Shown piece after piece: positions 25,001 to 37,000 of a DNA stretch of 38,605 nucleotides (the first letter of the stretch is position 1; every line of letters begins with the position of its first letter). The position numbers and the translations under genes are program-made. Source of the DNA: DAISIK01 sp036822055 (GTDB lineage Bacteria; Verrucomicrobiota; Verrucomicrobiia; Opitutales; Puniceicoccaceae); NCBI GenBank assembly GCA_036822055.1, contig DAISIK010000030.1:1-38605 (forward strand). The letters are read 5' to 3'. Below the pieces are notes generated by a model. The model had not been told where the DNA came from. It worked only from the letters and a program-made list of their open reading frames with translations, and ran no database searches.

Positions 25001-28000
25001 TCAGTCAGTGCCCGAGCTGACCCGACGTTTACATTCACAGCGCCGCCACTTCCGGAACTCAGTGTGGCGTCGGAAACCGTGTTACTCCGCGACTCCACCA
25101 AAAGTGATGCCAGACCAACTCCGCTGCCGATAAAGGCACTGCCTTCAAAGCCCGCCAACGTGGAACCTCGCGCAATTGGATCAGCACTCCCCGTTCCCAC
25201 CGAGATAATTCCCCCACTGATTGATTTTAGTGTAGCGGTGGCTGCGACGTAGGAGGCAGCCAGGACTTCTGCCCCCTGGCTGGCGGCCCGAACCGTTGCA
25301 CCGGTCATCACCCGGGCTTCAACGGTCGGATCTGCCAGCACATCAATGTCTGCCGTCCCAACAGCGATACCACCGATATTGATTCCATCTGCCGAGCCGC
25401 GTGCAGATTGGTTGGTCAGAAAATCACCATTGTAATTGTGGAATGCTCGAACCGCGACCCCTCCACTGTTTCCAGTTGAAGTCAGGGTTGCATTGGTCCC
25501 CACCGTGGCACCAACGCCCGGACGATGGATTGCATCGGCATCTGAGATCGTTCCGGACAGCAGACCTCCTCCGTGTGAGAAGGCGCTGATAACGGTGCTT
25601 CCGAGGAATGAAGACTGCACCCGGATCAGCCCGGTACCCGAGTTGAGATCAGCCCAGGAGCCAACGTCGGCCCTTACGCTACCGTCCTGTTGGGCGAGTC
25701 CCGTGACGCTCCGACCGGAGCCAACCATCCCGACACTCACCAGGGAAGGGGTCGTGGTAACAGTGGAATTGAGTACCGCATCAACGGTTATGCCGCCGAC
25801 ACCGGTTGCAGTGATCGTGGTGCGGTTGCCCGGGTTCCCGCTGGCTCCGTGGATCGGCCCAATACCTGCCCGCACCAATCCATTGTGGCGGGCTTCAGCA
25901 TTGATGATACCCAGTGAAATTCCGCCAAAGTTAAAACTACTCACATTGGAATCGACATTGTGGTTCCCGACCGCGTCCATATCGACCTGACCTGCCGTAA
26001 TCGTCGCACCATCGCCGATCTGAGATACTACCGAGCTACCCACCCTCGCAATGGTTCTCAGGGCACTGACGTTGACCCCGAAGGAAGCCGTTATTGAATC
26101 GAGCCCGGGATCAGCCGTCGAGGTGCTCACCGAATTCATCCGTAAAGTTCCCGGAATCTGAATCACGGCACCATCCCCGACCCGCGTCTCCGTCACATGA
26201 TTGACGATCGCCTCGACCCGAGATCCCGTTCCACTCGCCACAACGCCAATCCCAAAATAATCAACCGTCGGACGCGCCAAGGGCGCCGAGCTTGCATCCA
26301 GGACCAACCCAGCAGCTTGAACCGAAGCCCCCCCACCAATCCGCGCCCGGGTAGCTCCCTCCGCTGTGCTCAATGAGTTAAAGATGCCCACCGTGATGGC
26401 TCCTCCGCTGCCCCCAGTCACCCGGGAGATCGACCGCGTGTTCGGTGATTCTGCCTCAACCCGCACATTACCAGAGGAGACAACGACCGCACCGTCTCCA
26501 ATTAAAGAGTCCACCTGGCGGGTCACCTGGCTTTCTGAGGATACCCCATTACCCGCACCAAGGAACCCTACCGAAACGGCGAAAGATTCTGCATTGGCCA
26601 TCGCCTCGATGTCCCGGGCGGTTACTGTCAAATCATCAACCAAGAGCTGTGTCCTGGGTCCGACATAAGCACGGGTGAAGCCTCCCACGGTAGCGCTCGG
26701 GATCATCACACTGACGCTGATTCCACCACTGATCGCCCCACCATTGGCAACCGCATCGGCCCTCGTTCGGGCCCGAGCCTCCACCACCACCGGATTACCC
26801 ACACCCCGGAGATCAATCTGCGCCAAATCTCCGCGGGCAGAATCAATCCGCTCCCCGACAAATGCCTCAACCACGCTCGACGCCACCGCAGTTGGCCGGA
26901 TGCCATTCCCCGCCCCAAATCCGCTGACCGAGAGGGCCATCGTCTCCGCCCGCGCGTTCACCTCGCCGTTGGCCCGCAAAGTTAGTCCTGATGCGTTCAG
27001 GTTAATCCCATCCCCCACGTAGGCCCGAGTGGCCCCGGTCACCGTAGCGGTAGGAATGAGGGCTGCCACCGAAATGGTCTGAGAAATCCCGACGGCATCA
27101 TTGGAGGCCAGAGCGTCCATATCCGAATAGGCCGTCGTGATAACTGCCCCGGCGATGTCGAGGAGGGCTGCCGGGGCACCCCCATGAGTCCGACCGGAAG
27201 CTGCCCCAATGAAAGCCTCGACGGCTCCACCTACCGTCGCACTCGCATTGGCTCCCGCACCCGTTAAATTCAATGACACCAGCACCGTAAAGGCTGTTGC
27301 CTCTGCCCGATAGATCACCCGGTTTCCATCCGTACCCGCAGTTACCGTCAAAGTAGAGGCCTCCATTTGGACTCCATCCCTGACGTAGCTTCGGGTCGTC
27401 CCCGAAACCGTCGCGTTGGGCAGCATGGCGGCAAACGATGCACCGCCACTGATACCAACGGCATCCGTTATCGCGGTCGCTCTCAGGTCCGTATAGGCCC
27501 GTACGATCACATTGCCTGCCCCGACTCGAATTCGTGTCGTCACCGGCGAGCGGTCGCTATCAACCTGTGCCCCAATGAATGCTTCAACCCGTGAGTCGTT
27601 GATCGCCGTCGCCCTCATGATCGCCCCGGTAAAGAACCCTGCGATGTTCACCCCGAGCGATTCGGCCCGAGCCTCAATCCGCGGCGGGGTGGCCCGCACC
27701 GCCAAACTTCCCGCCGTGAGATCTGTACCCTCGCCCACATAAGCCAGGATCACCGAGCGGATCGTGGCTCTCATTTCAAGACCCGAGAGCGACCCCAAAC
27801 CAGCCACCCCTACCGCAACAATATCCGGCGTCGCAATCAATCGTGCCGTGGCATCCACGGTTACCGCGCCGCCGCCAACGCTGATGGTGGCAAGGTTATT
27901 GTTCGGGGCAGTACCAGCTCCCGCTCCGATATGGGCATCAATCACCCCTCCGACGATCGCCTCCGCTTCAGCATCGGCCACCGTCACCAGTCCCGCCACG

Positions 28001-31000
28001 TCCACCGCTACGGCCGTCGCCGATGCCTCGTAGTCCCCATCTGCATCGATATCGATCTGGGTCGCCAAAATTGTGATCCCCTGGCCGATGTAGGCACGGG
28101 TAACTCCGTTGACCGTTGCACTCGGCCGAGTCGCCCCAATCGAGAAACCTGCACTCACACCGACGGGCGATAGGTCCGCCACCGCATCAAAGTCGGAGTA
28201 GGCGAAAAGGGTTAACGGATTGTCGAGATTGATGGCATTCAATCCAGGAGCAACCGCCGGGATCCCAACCGGTGCTCCGATGAAGGCCGCTACCTCGCCA
28301 GTGACCTGAGCATCAGCACGGGCAAAAGTACTCACAGCTAGCAGACCCAGACCCCCCACGGAGCTGGTCGCCTCTGCACGGAAACGGATGCGGTCGTTGG
28401 ATTCGCCAGCGAGTACCCTCAACTCATCAGCCGTTAAGGAGACTCCATCCCGAACATAGGATCGAGCCGCCCCGGAAACGATCGCCGTTGGCAACATTGC
28501 CGTCAGAGCGACACCGAGGCTGGCATTGGTACCATCTGCCCTCGCAAACGATTGCATGAAGACGTCAACTCGAAGAAGGACCAGTCCCGAAACCGTTATT
28601 CTCGGTGCCGAACTGGAAGCCGCTGTCGCTGCTTGCTGTCCGATAAAGGCTTCCACTTCTCCAGCTACATCGGCACGCCCTTCGAGGATACCAGCACCCA
28701 GAATAGCACTGATCCCGACGACGAAAGAATCCACCTCGGCCCGCATCCGCGAGGGCAGTGCGGTAATCGTCAAAGCTGATGCCGTAATCTCCGAGCCTTC
28801 CCCGGCGTAGGCACGGGTTGATCCATCAACCGTGGCTCTGGGTAGCATGGCGGATAGGGAAACCGAACCACCGGAGCCACCCGAGGCTGAGGCCTCCGCG
28901 AATTTATCACTAGTCGCCGCAATCGTCAGTGCTCCGTTCCACTGTCCTGCAGGTACCAAAGTGATGATGGTTGCCGCTCCCGGTGTCGGAGCTTGACCTC
29001 CCCAAACCCCGGTAAAGGCCTCCGTGTCACTATCAATCAGCGCATTCGCCGAGGCTCCGGCAGCTCCGACTATCGCCCCCGCCCCCACAACTACGGTAGT
29101 CGCCCGGGCCAGCTCTACCGAATTGGCTATAATCGAGAGTTGGGCCGTATTCAGAGTCACCCTTTCGCCGAGGTAAGCTCGGGTATCCCCGATCACCCTA
29201 GCCTCAACAATAACTCCGGCAGCCCCCGCTCCGACCCCAATGGTCGTGCTCGTCGGGGTTGCCACTGCACTGAAGTTTGATGTCGCCTCAATGAGAACGA
29301 GGCGGTTCGGGAAAGTCAGGGTGGTCGCAAGCAAGGCCGGAGTGCCCGCACGGGATCCGACATAGGCCTCAGTGTCGCGCTCAACTGCTGCGATCACCTC
29401 GGAAAGAGCCGCCGCGATGCCTCCGATCGAGGAATTGGAAACATTTGGAGTTGCGGTGGCCGTGGCATTCGCTCGTACCTCAAAACCCGTTCCCGAAAGG
29501 GTCAATCCACCGTCAGCAAATGCTCGTGTAGCACCACTAACCATCGCCACAGAACGCATTACCGAAACTGCGACCAATCCACCGGCACCTCCTTCGGCCA
29601 ACGACCGAACCGTATCGTTGGAGTTGGCATCAATGATGATGAGACCGGTCGATACCAGGTGTGCTCCACGAGCAAACGCCTCTACCACCGTCCCAGCATC
29701 TGTCAGGGCTTCCGCTCCGACCGCCGCCCCACCAATGCCGGCGGCTATCGCGCTGACCGTTGCGGTTGAACCAAGGTCCTTCAGGGAACGCGCAAGAATC
29801 CGCAATTCTCCAGCCTGGCTCTCAGCCCGGGAGTTTTCAATGGAGGCCGATACCACCGTCTCGTAGATGGTGGCAGCTCGTCCTACTCCGCCAGCCAGGG
29901 CGATCAAACCAGCGGATACCGAAATCGAAACCACTTCGGCCACAGCTTCGGATTGATCGAAGGCCTGTACCCGGACCAGCGTGCTTGCAGTGACCGATGA
30001 GTTGCCACGGATAAAGGCCTCAATCCGGTTTGCCAAATTGTTCTCAGCAACCGCTGCGCTCACGCTCGCAGCACCGCCAAGGGAGATGGAGGCCGCAATC
30101 GCATAGGCATCCGGATTGGTAGTGTAGGCCGTAGTGGAATCTGCGTAAACGTCCACTACACCCCCGCTGGCCACTAGCTGGGAATTGCTCACCCCAGCCC
30201 GGGTAACGTTGCCGTCATTAGCCGTGTTGGTCGCCACTGCCGCAGCAACGCTTGCACTGATCGAGACAATACCGCCACTCAAAGTCACCGATACTGCGTT
30301 GGAGTCGGCGCTCACCGTCAAAGATTCGTTGGCGGTTATTGTAATGAATCCACCGGCGAAGATCCCCTGCGACGAGGCCTGATCGCTGTCCACCACCAAT
30401 GATTCCACCACCATGGAAATGGTATTTGAAGTCACGGCAGCCCCTATTCCTGCCCCGATCCCTACCGTGCCACCAGTCGCCGTTACACTCACCCCACTGC
30501 CGCCCACGGATACTGTTGCACTTGCGTCACTATCCAATGAGACGTTACCGCCAGCATTGATTGAGGAATCGCTGACTCGCGTCCTCACAACTCCAGCCAG
30601 GGTGTTGGAGGCCGTCGCCAACGCAAAGGATGCTGCTGCACCCACTCCCGCCGCACCACCGGCACTCACACTCGCTGCCGTTACCCCGGTGTCAATCAAC
30701 GTCGTGTCGTCCGCGTCGAGAATGACATTCCCATTGGGGGCCTCCACTACACTTCCACCGTCGATCAGCGCCTCCGTAACATTGGTGGTAGAAACCGTGG
30801 CACTGGCAGCGGCACCACCGATGTTCACGCTTCCGCCTGAAGATCCACCCGCCGAAATAGACAGACCGAGCGAGCGAACTAGTGATGTAGAATTGGTCAA
30901 TGCCCGAACCCGCACATCTCCTGCCAAAGTTTCTACTTCGGCACCGACAATTGCAGCCCTCACCGTCGATCCGAGGGTGTTGTCCGCCAGGGAAATTGCG

Positions 31001-34000
31001 ATCGAGAGGCTCATCGCAAATCCCCCACTCGCGGCTACGCTAATCGAAGCTGCCAAGATCGAAGAATCAATCGCCGAGGTGTCGGTCGCTTCAATTCTTA
31101 CCCCGGTTGTGGCGTTGTGCACGCCTCCGATAATCGTCGATTCGACGGTATTCGTCAGGACGTTCGATACATTGGCACCTGTCCCCGCCCCCGAAAGGGC
31201 AAATGAACCACTAGCGGATACGGAGGCCGCTGCCGCCGTTCCTACCGCCAGAATTTGACTACTGGCGCCACTGTTAAGCGAAATTGATCCCGTTACATCG
31301 AGGTTCGAACCTTCGACCCGGCTTCGAGTGATTCCTCCAATGGAATTTTGCGAGGTGGAAATTCCGACTGCAAAGCTCAGACTTACCGAACTCGAAGCTG
31401 CCACCGCAACTGAAGCTGCAATCACCGAGGAATTGATCGATGAAGTGAAGCTAGCTGCAAGATTTAGATTCCCACCAGATGTGAGGCTTGAGCCGCCAAT
31501 GATGCGCGCCTCGGTGACCCCCGTAATTGAATTGGATGCCTGCGCTCCAGCCCCGGACAAAGCTCCGCCAACCCCTCCCGAATCAGCACCCACACTGATC
31601 GCCACCGCCGTGCTGCTGGACTCGATTGTCGCATTGCCGAGCGATGTGATGGTGACTGTTCCAGCAGGCACGCTTACCAGGGAGTCCTCAATCCCTGCCG
31701 CCACCTCGGTACTTACGGCATTGGTCGCAAGGGCGACCGAGATCGCTGCACTCAAGCTCAGGCCACCGCCACCGACCGCCACCGAGATCGAGCCCGACAA
31801 GGTCGTTGCCCGGATCGATCCAAGCTGCCGTGCATCAAGGAGCAAGTTTCCGCCTACCGATACTTGCCGCCCATCGCCAACATTGCTTCCTCGAATGAGG
31901 GCGAGGGCTGAACCGCCCACCTCATTCGCCGTATTCGCAACGGCTCCCGCTCCAGAGAGAGAAATCGATCCACTTCCAGCAACCGAGAGGGCAACTGAAA
32001 TGCCGTTCGATTCGATAATCGCATTCGAACGACCAGACAGACTCAGATCGCCGCTCGTGGTCACGGTCGAGTCTTCTATCAGAGCCATCGTCTCCGTCGT
32101 CACCACGTTTTCCGCCAGGGAAATCGCAAAGGATACGCTCAGGGCTCCAGAGCTCCCAATTGCCACGCTGGCAGAGGCTGCCACCACCGAAACGTCAATC
32201 GTCGCATTGTCGGTCGCCGTGATCGACAGCGAGCCCCCGTTTGCGCGAACGTCACTACCATTGATCACTCCGGCTACGATTCGGTTGCCAATCTGATTCT
32301 CAACGTCAGCGCCCGTTCCGGCACCCCCAAGGGATAGCTGCCCGCTACCGACAACCGAAGCGGATGCCGCCACTCCAATGGCGTCAATGTCGGTCGCCGA
32401 GACCGATGTGATCGAAACCCCCATCCCGGCCGTTACACTCGCCCCATCGATAACCGCACGGGTTGTATTGGTAATCTGGTTTTCGGATATCGTGCCTGCC
32501 ACTGCCAAGCCGCCGCTTGAGCTGCTTCCAAAAGCGAGACTTACTGCGGCAGCAATAATGTTAGCTTCGATCCGTGTGTTATCCGTGGCACTTACTGCAA
32601 CGTTTCCGGGCACCGTCACAGAACCACCCAAAATCGATGCCTCAACCGTGTTGGAGACGGTGTTCCGGGCGTAGGAGACCGCTGCTGAAATCGAAATTGC
32701 CCCGCTACCACTGCCCGAGAAACCCACCGAAGCAGCAACCGCCAGCGCGTCGATCTCTGCGGAAGAACTGGCCGTGACCGGAAGTAATCCGGCTGTGATG
32801 GTTGTAATCGTGTCGGCCAATACGGCTCGGGCGACGTGAGTGATCTCATTCAGTGCGATCGAGATTCCGAGACTGCCGCCGCCACTTGTGCTCCCACCGA
32901 CTGCAACACTCAAAGCACCCCCAACCGCATTGGCGCTAACCCGGCTAGCATCGCTAACCGTTAGGGTGAGGGAACCCCCGGTGTTAACTGTGTTCGGAGT
33001 GCCGGGATCGGAATCGCGAATCGCAGCTTCCGTAAGGTTGTTTATGGTGTTGGTAGTCGCAGCACCAGTTCCATTGCCCGAAACAGAAGTACCGCTACCC
33101 GCTGAAACACCGAGCGCGATTCCGATTGCATTGGCGAGTATAACAGCGGAACTGTTGGCCGTTACCGACAGGCTGGTACCAGCGTCCAAGGAGGTGTTGT
33201 CAGCGAGCGCCCGAGTGGTCATTCCGATCGTGTTGAGAGCCATTGCGATCCCGAGACCAACACCGACGTTGGAATCACTTCCGCCCGCCGAAATCGATAG
33301 CGCAGCCGATCCAGCATCTGCAACAATTCTGGCATTGTCGGTTGCCGACAAAGCAATCGAGGTACCAGCCGTAACCACACTATCAATTAAGAGCGCTTCG
33401 ATGGTCCCTTGGATTTCGTTTCCGGAACCAGAACCCGCACCCGCCAGAGCAAAGCCACCGCCACCGGCACTTAGAGAACCAGCCACTCCAAGACTCAGGG
33501 CATCGATTCGACCGTTGGAGTTGACCGCTACCGAAATACTTCCTCCGGCACTAACTGTTGATGGATTAATCCGCGCCCGAATGATCAGGGTGATCGCGTT
33601 ATCCGCAGCCGCTGCACCGACCGCGATGGCATTGGCTGAGCTTCCGGATCCCGCTGCCACCGCAATGTTCGCCCCGGCACTATCCGCCACAATGGTAGAG
33701 GCATCGGTTGCCGATACAACCAAGTTTCCGGTTAACGTCATTGTCGAGGAATTTACCAAAGCCTCGGCGGTCAGCGTGATCCGATTGCCGGTTCCAGCCC
33801 CAGCGCCCCCAAAGGCACTGCTGCCGTCGGTTCCGACTCCGACGCCACCTGCCAAAGACAAGGCTCGAATATCAGTGTCTGCAGTGGCCATGACCGTCGC
33901 ATTGGCCGCTGCCACTGGTCCCGACACCGTCGCCCGAACGGTCAGGTTCGCAATGTTCACTGCCACCGAGGCGCCGATCGTAATGGAGGCATCACCACCA

Positions 34001-37000
34001 GAGGTATTGATCGCAACCGCCGCCCCTCCAGCATCTGCAGTTAGTTCTGAATCATCATGGGCAATCACCCTCAAGTCGCCGCCTGCTGAAACCGTGCTAC
34101 CGACACCGATCTTTGCCTCTGCACTCTGGCTGAGCGTATTAACCGCCACACTCGCACTTCCCGCAAAGGCAAATCCACTGCTATCTCCTCCGACCAATGC
34201 GCCTGCCACACTGATCGCTAATCCGCTCAAATCCGAGTGGGCGCGGGCCTCGAACACAACGTCCCCAAGGGCGTTCAGCACATTGTTCCCTTCACCAACG
34301 GCCTCCACAGTGTTGGAGATTACTGAAATCGAAATCGCTCCTCCGAAGGCTGTTCCCCCAGTGGACACCCCTGCGCCGCCTGTCGCGTTGGTCAATTTTG
34401 TACGGTCTGAAGCCCTGACTCGAATGCCTTGAGAAGCATGGGCACCCACGTTGCTCGCGTTGACGTCAACCTCATCTTCGAGAGCAGCTCTGGTTCGACC
34501 AGTCAGCACCGCAACCACCACCGATGCTCCCAAGCCGACCGAATCGTCTGCAGTGGAAACAGCTGCCCCGATTCCGATCAGTAAATACTCTTCAAAGGAG
34601 GTGGCGGTCACCGCTAGCCCACGCACCGACTCCGTTCCCTGCGCTCCATCAGACCCGATCAGGGCATTTCGAACAGTCAGTGGAGTGCCCTGCCCCAACG
34701 CGGTCACTGGCGTTCCCGCACCAATCAGGGCCACGGTTTGGTCGTTGTCGACCACCACGGCTACCGAAGCCCCTACACTCGTATCATCGAGAGAAACTGC
34801 AGCCGAACCGGCGCTGCCAGTAACCTTGGTGCTACTATGCGCCGATAGGGCCACACTCCCCTGGGCAGCAATGGTTGCCCCGCCCAAAGGTGCCGGCCCT
34901 GCCGAATCGGGGTCGCGCCCAACGATGGCGCGGACATCCGTATTAATCACCACAATAGCCGCCGCTCCCGCCACTGCCGAAGAGTCTCCAAAGCCGACGT
35001 TCGCCACTAAGGTGAAAAAGTCCTCATTGGTCAAAGCCTCGACGACCACATTCCCACCTGCGATCAGGCTTGTGAGCGCTCCAACCTGATCTCCAGCCGG
35101 CACCAGTGCCAAGGTGTCCGCATTAAAGACAAAAACATACAGCCCGGCGCCGATTCCCACATCATCCAAACTTCCGGCTAAAGCTCCCACAAAGGCAGAC
35201 ACCGTACTATCGGTGGTGGCCCGAATGGTGATGTTTCCGTCGGCACCGAGCAGCGAACCCGTACCGACCAGGGACCTCGTAGTGAGATTGAAGACGTCAA
35301 CCCCCAGCGATCCGGCGATCGCAGCGCCACCAGATCCGGCGCCCATCCCTGCCACAAAAGTTGTCAGATTAATCCCCAACGCTTCGATGAAAGACTGGGT
35401 GATCTGTGGCCGAACGAGGTCAGAGTCGCTCACCACCTCAATATTACCAGTCGCCGAAAGCGTCGAGTTTACCCCAACCTCGGCCACCGCCTCCAGGTTG
35501 AGTAGCTGGAAGGAAACCGCTGCCCCCACGCTCGTTCCGCCATCCTCACTAGTCGTCAGTGCGGCACCCCCGGCAATGCTCTGCATTCCAGCTCGATTTC
35601 GAGCCGTTACCGATAGATTTCCACTCCCCGCAGAAACCGTTGAATCCTCCCCGAGAGATGCCCGCACCGCCGTGCTGACGATGTTGATGGCACCGGAACC
35701 AGCCACCGAGGTTGAACTATCTTCGCTCTGGGTCGACCCAGCACCAGCCAAAGCCAACACCTTGAACTCACTGGTCTCATCTTCAATCGTTCCCGCATCA
35801 ATGGTTGTTGAGCCAGAAGTCAAGGTTGCACTCTCGCCGACTGAAGCAGCGGCATCCAGGGAGACCACATTGATAGCCACCGCCGCTCCCACGGCCGTAT
35901 CAGCATCTCCGGAGAAGGCCAGGGCAATCGCAGAAGAGGACACATCAGTATCTTCAAGGGCTCGAATCGCCACTGCCCCGCTTGACCGAATGGTCAACCC
36001 ATCTGCAACCGATGCCCTGATCTCCGTGTTTACCACGGAAGCGGCTATAGCAGCTGCCACTCGGATCGAGCCGCCCTCACTCTCGGTTGTAGAAGCTTCA
36101 GCGTTCCCTCCGGCACCTCCAGGATTCTGAGTCTGGGCTGAAGCCACGTTGTTGGCGCTCCCGCCTCGAGCTCCCGGCTGAGGCGCATCTACTGAGGTCC
36201 CGGCCCGATTATTCGCATAGTTTGTTTGAGCAGTGCTTTGATTATCTGCTGATTGACCCCCATTTTCCTCAGAGGCCTCGCCTTGCGCACTCCCATTGGA
36301 AGTGGTCACTACATCCATCACCGACTGAGCGTTTACTGAAACCTCGGTAGCCACCAAGGATGTTGTCGAAATATTTCGCGCTAAATGAGCCCGAACGTCA
36401 TCCTCAACAATTCCGAGGGCGAAGGCGACACCCACCCCAGTATCCCCGCCCTTGGTGTCGGCGTCTGCTCCAGTTTCCTGGATTTGGGTTGCCTGAGCTT
36501 CAACCACCAGTCGGCCGCTGACCTCCATCGTCGGGCCGGTCCCTATTTCAGCTCGCGTTAAGTTGTTTGCTACCCCCAAGGCCACCGTCGCCCCTACCGC
36601 AACTCCTCCATTCGAGGAGACCCCCGCCTTGCCCCGACTAAGGTGGTAATGGTTGCCGTGGGCCTGGACGTTCAGATTGCCAGCACCAGTCAAAGCAGCC
36701 GAATCCTCAATCACTGCCTCGCTGGCATGCGCACCAACGGCGAGTGCAAAAGAGGCCCCCACTCCGACACTTTCTCCATTGGTCGCGGTTTCATTTGGAA
36801 TCGCTACCGCTGCGGTGTGGGACTTCACAGTCGTTCGGATGCTCGAATCCCCGACCGTGAGATCCGCATCGGAGCCGTCAACCAGCGTGACGGTTACCCC
36901 CGCCCCTACCCTCGCACGACTGGCCGATCCCCCCGCAATGTTCAAAGCGACCGATCCAGCCACGCCGACATCCCCACCACCTGCACCAGCCCGCGCCCTC

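Noticed and set aside
30000..33800. CRISPR-like or DNA-level tandem repeat
   Set aside because: The regular period of about 183 bp is due to protein repeats. The DNA is diverged between units and has no identical short repeats with unique spacers.
32840..34432. 530-codon open frame on the plus strand
   Set aside because: It is antisense to the repeat array, and its Ala/Pro/Ser/Thr/Val composition is what GCx/ACx/GGx-rich sense codons give in the frame where third positions face each other. It has no ribosome binding site and no domain logic.
31328..36130. Other long plus-strand frames (31328-32296, 34451-35089, 35114-36130)
   Set aside because: Same cause: low-complexity antisense of the Ala/Ser/Thr/Gly solenoid. 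The minus-strand frame is unbroken and its motifs are coherent throughout.
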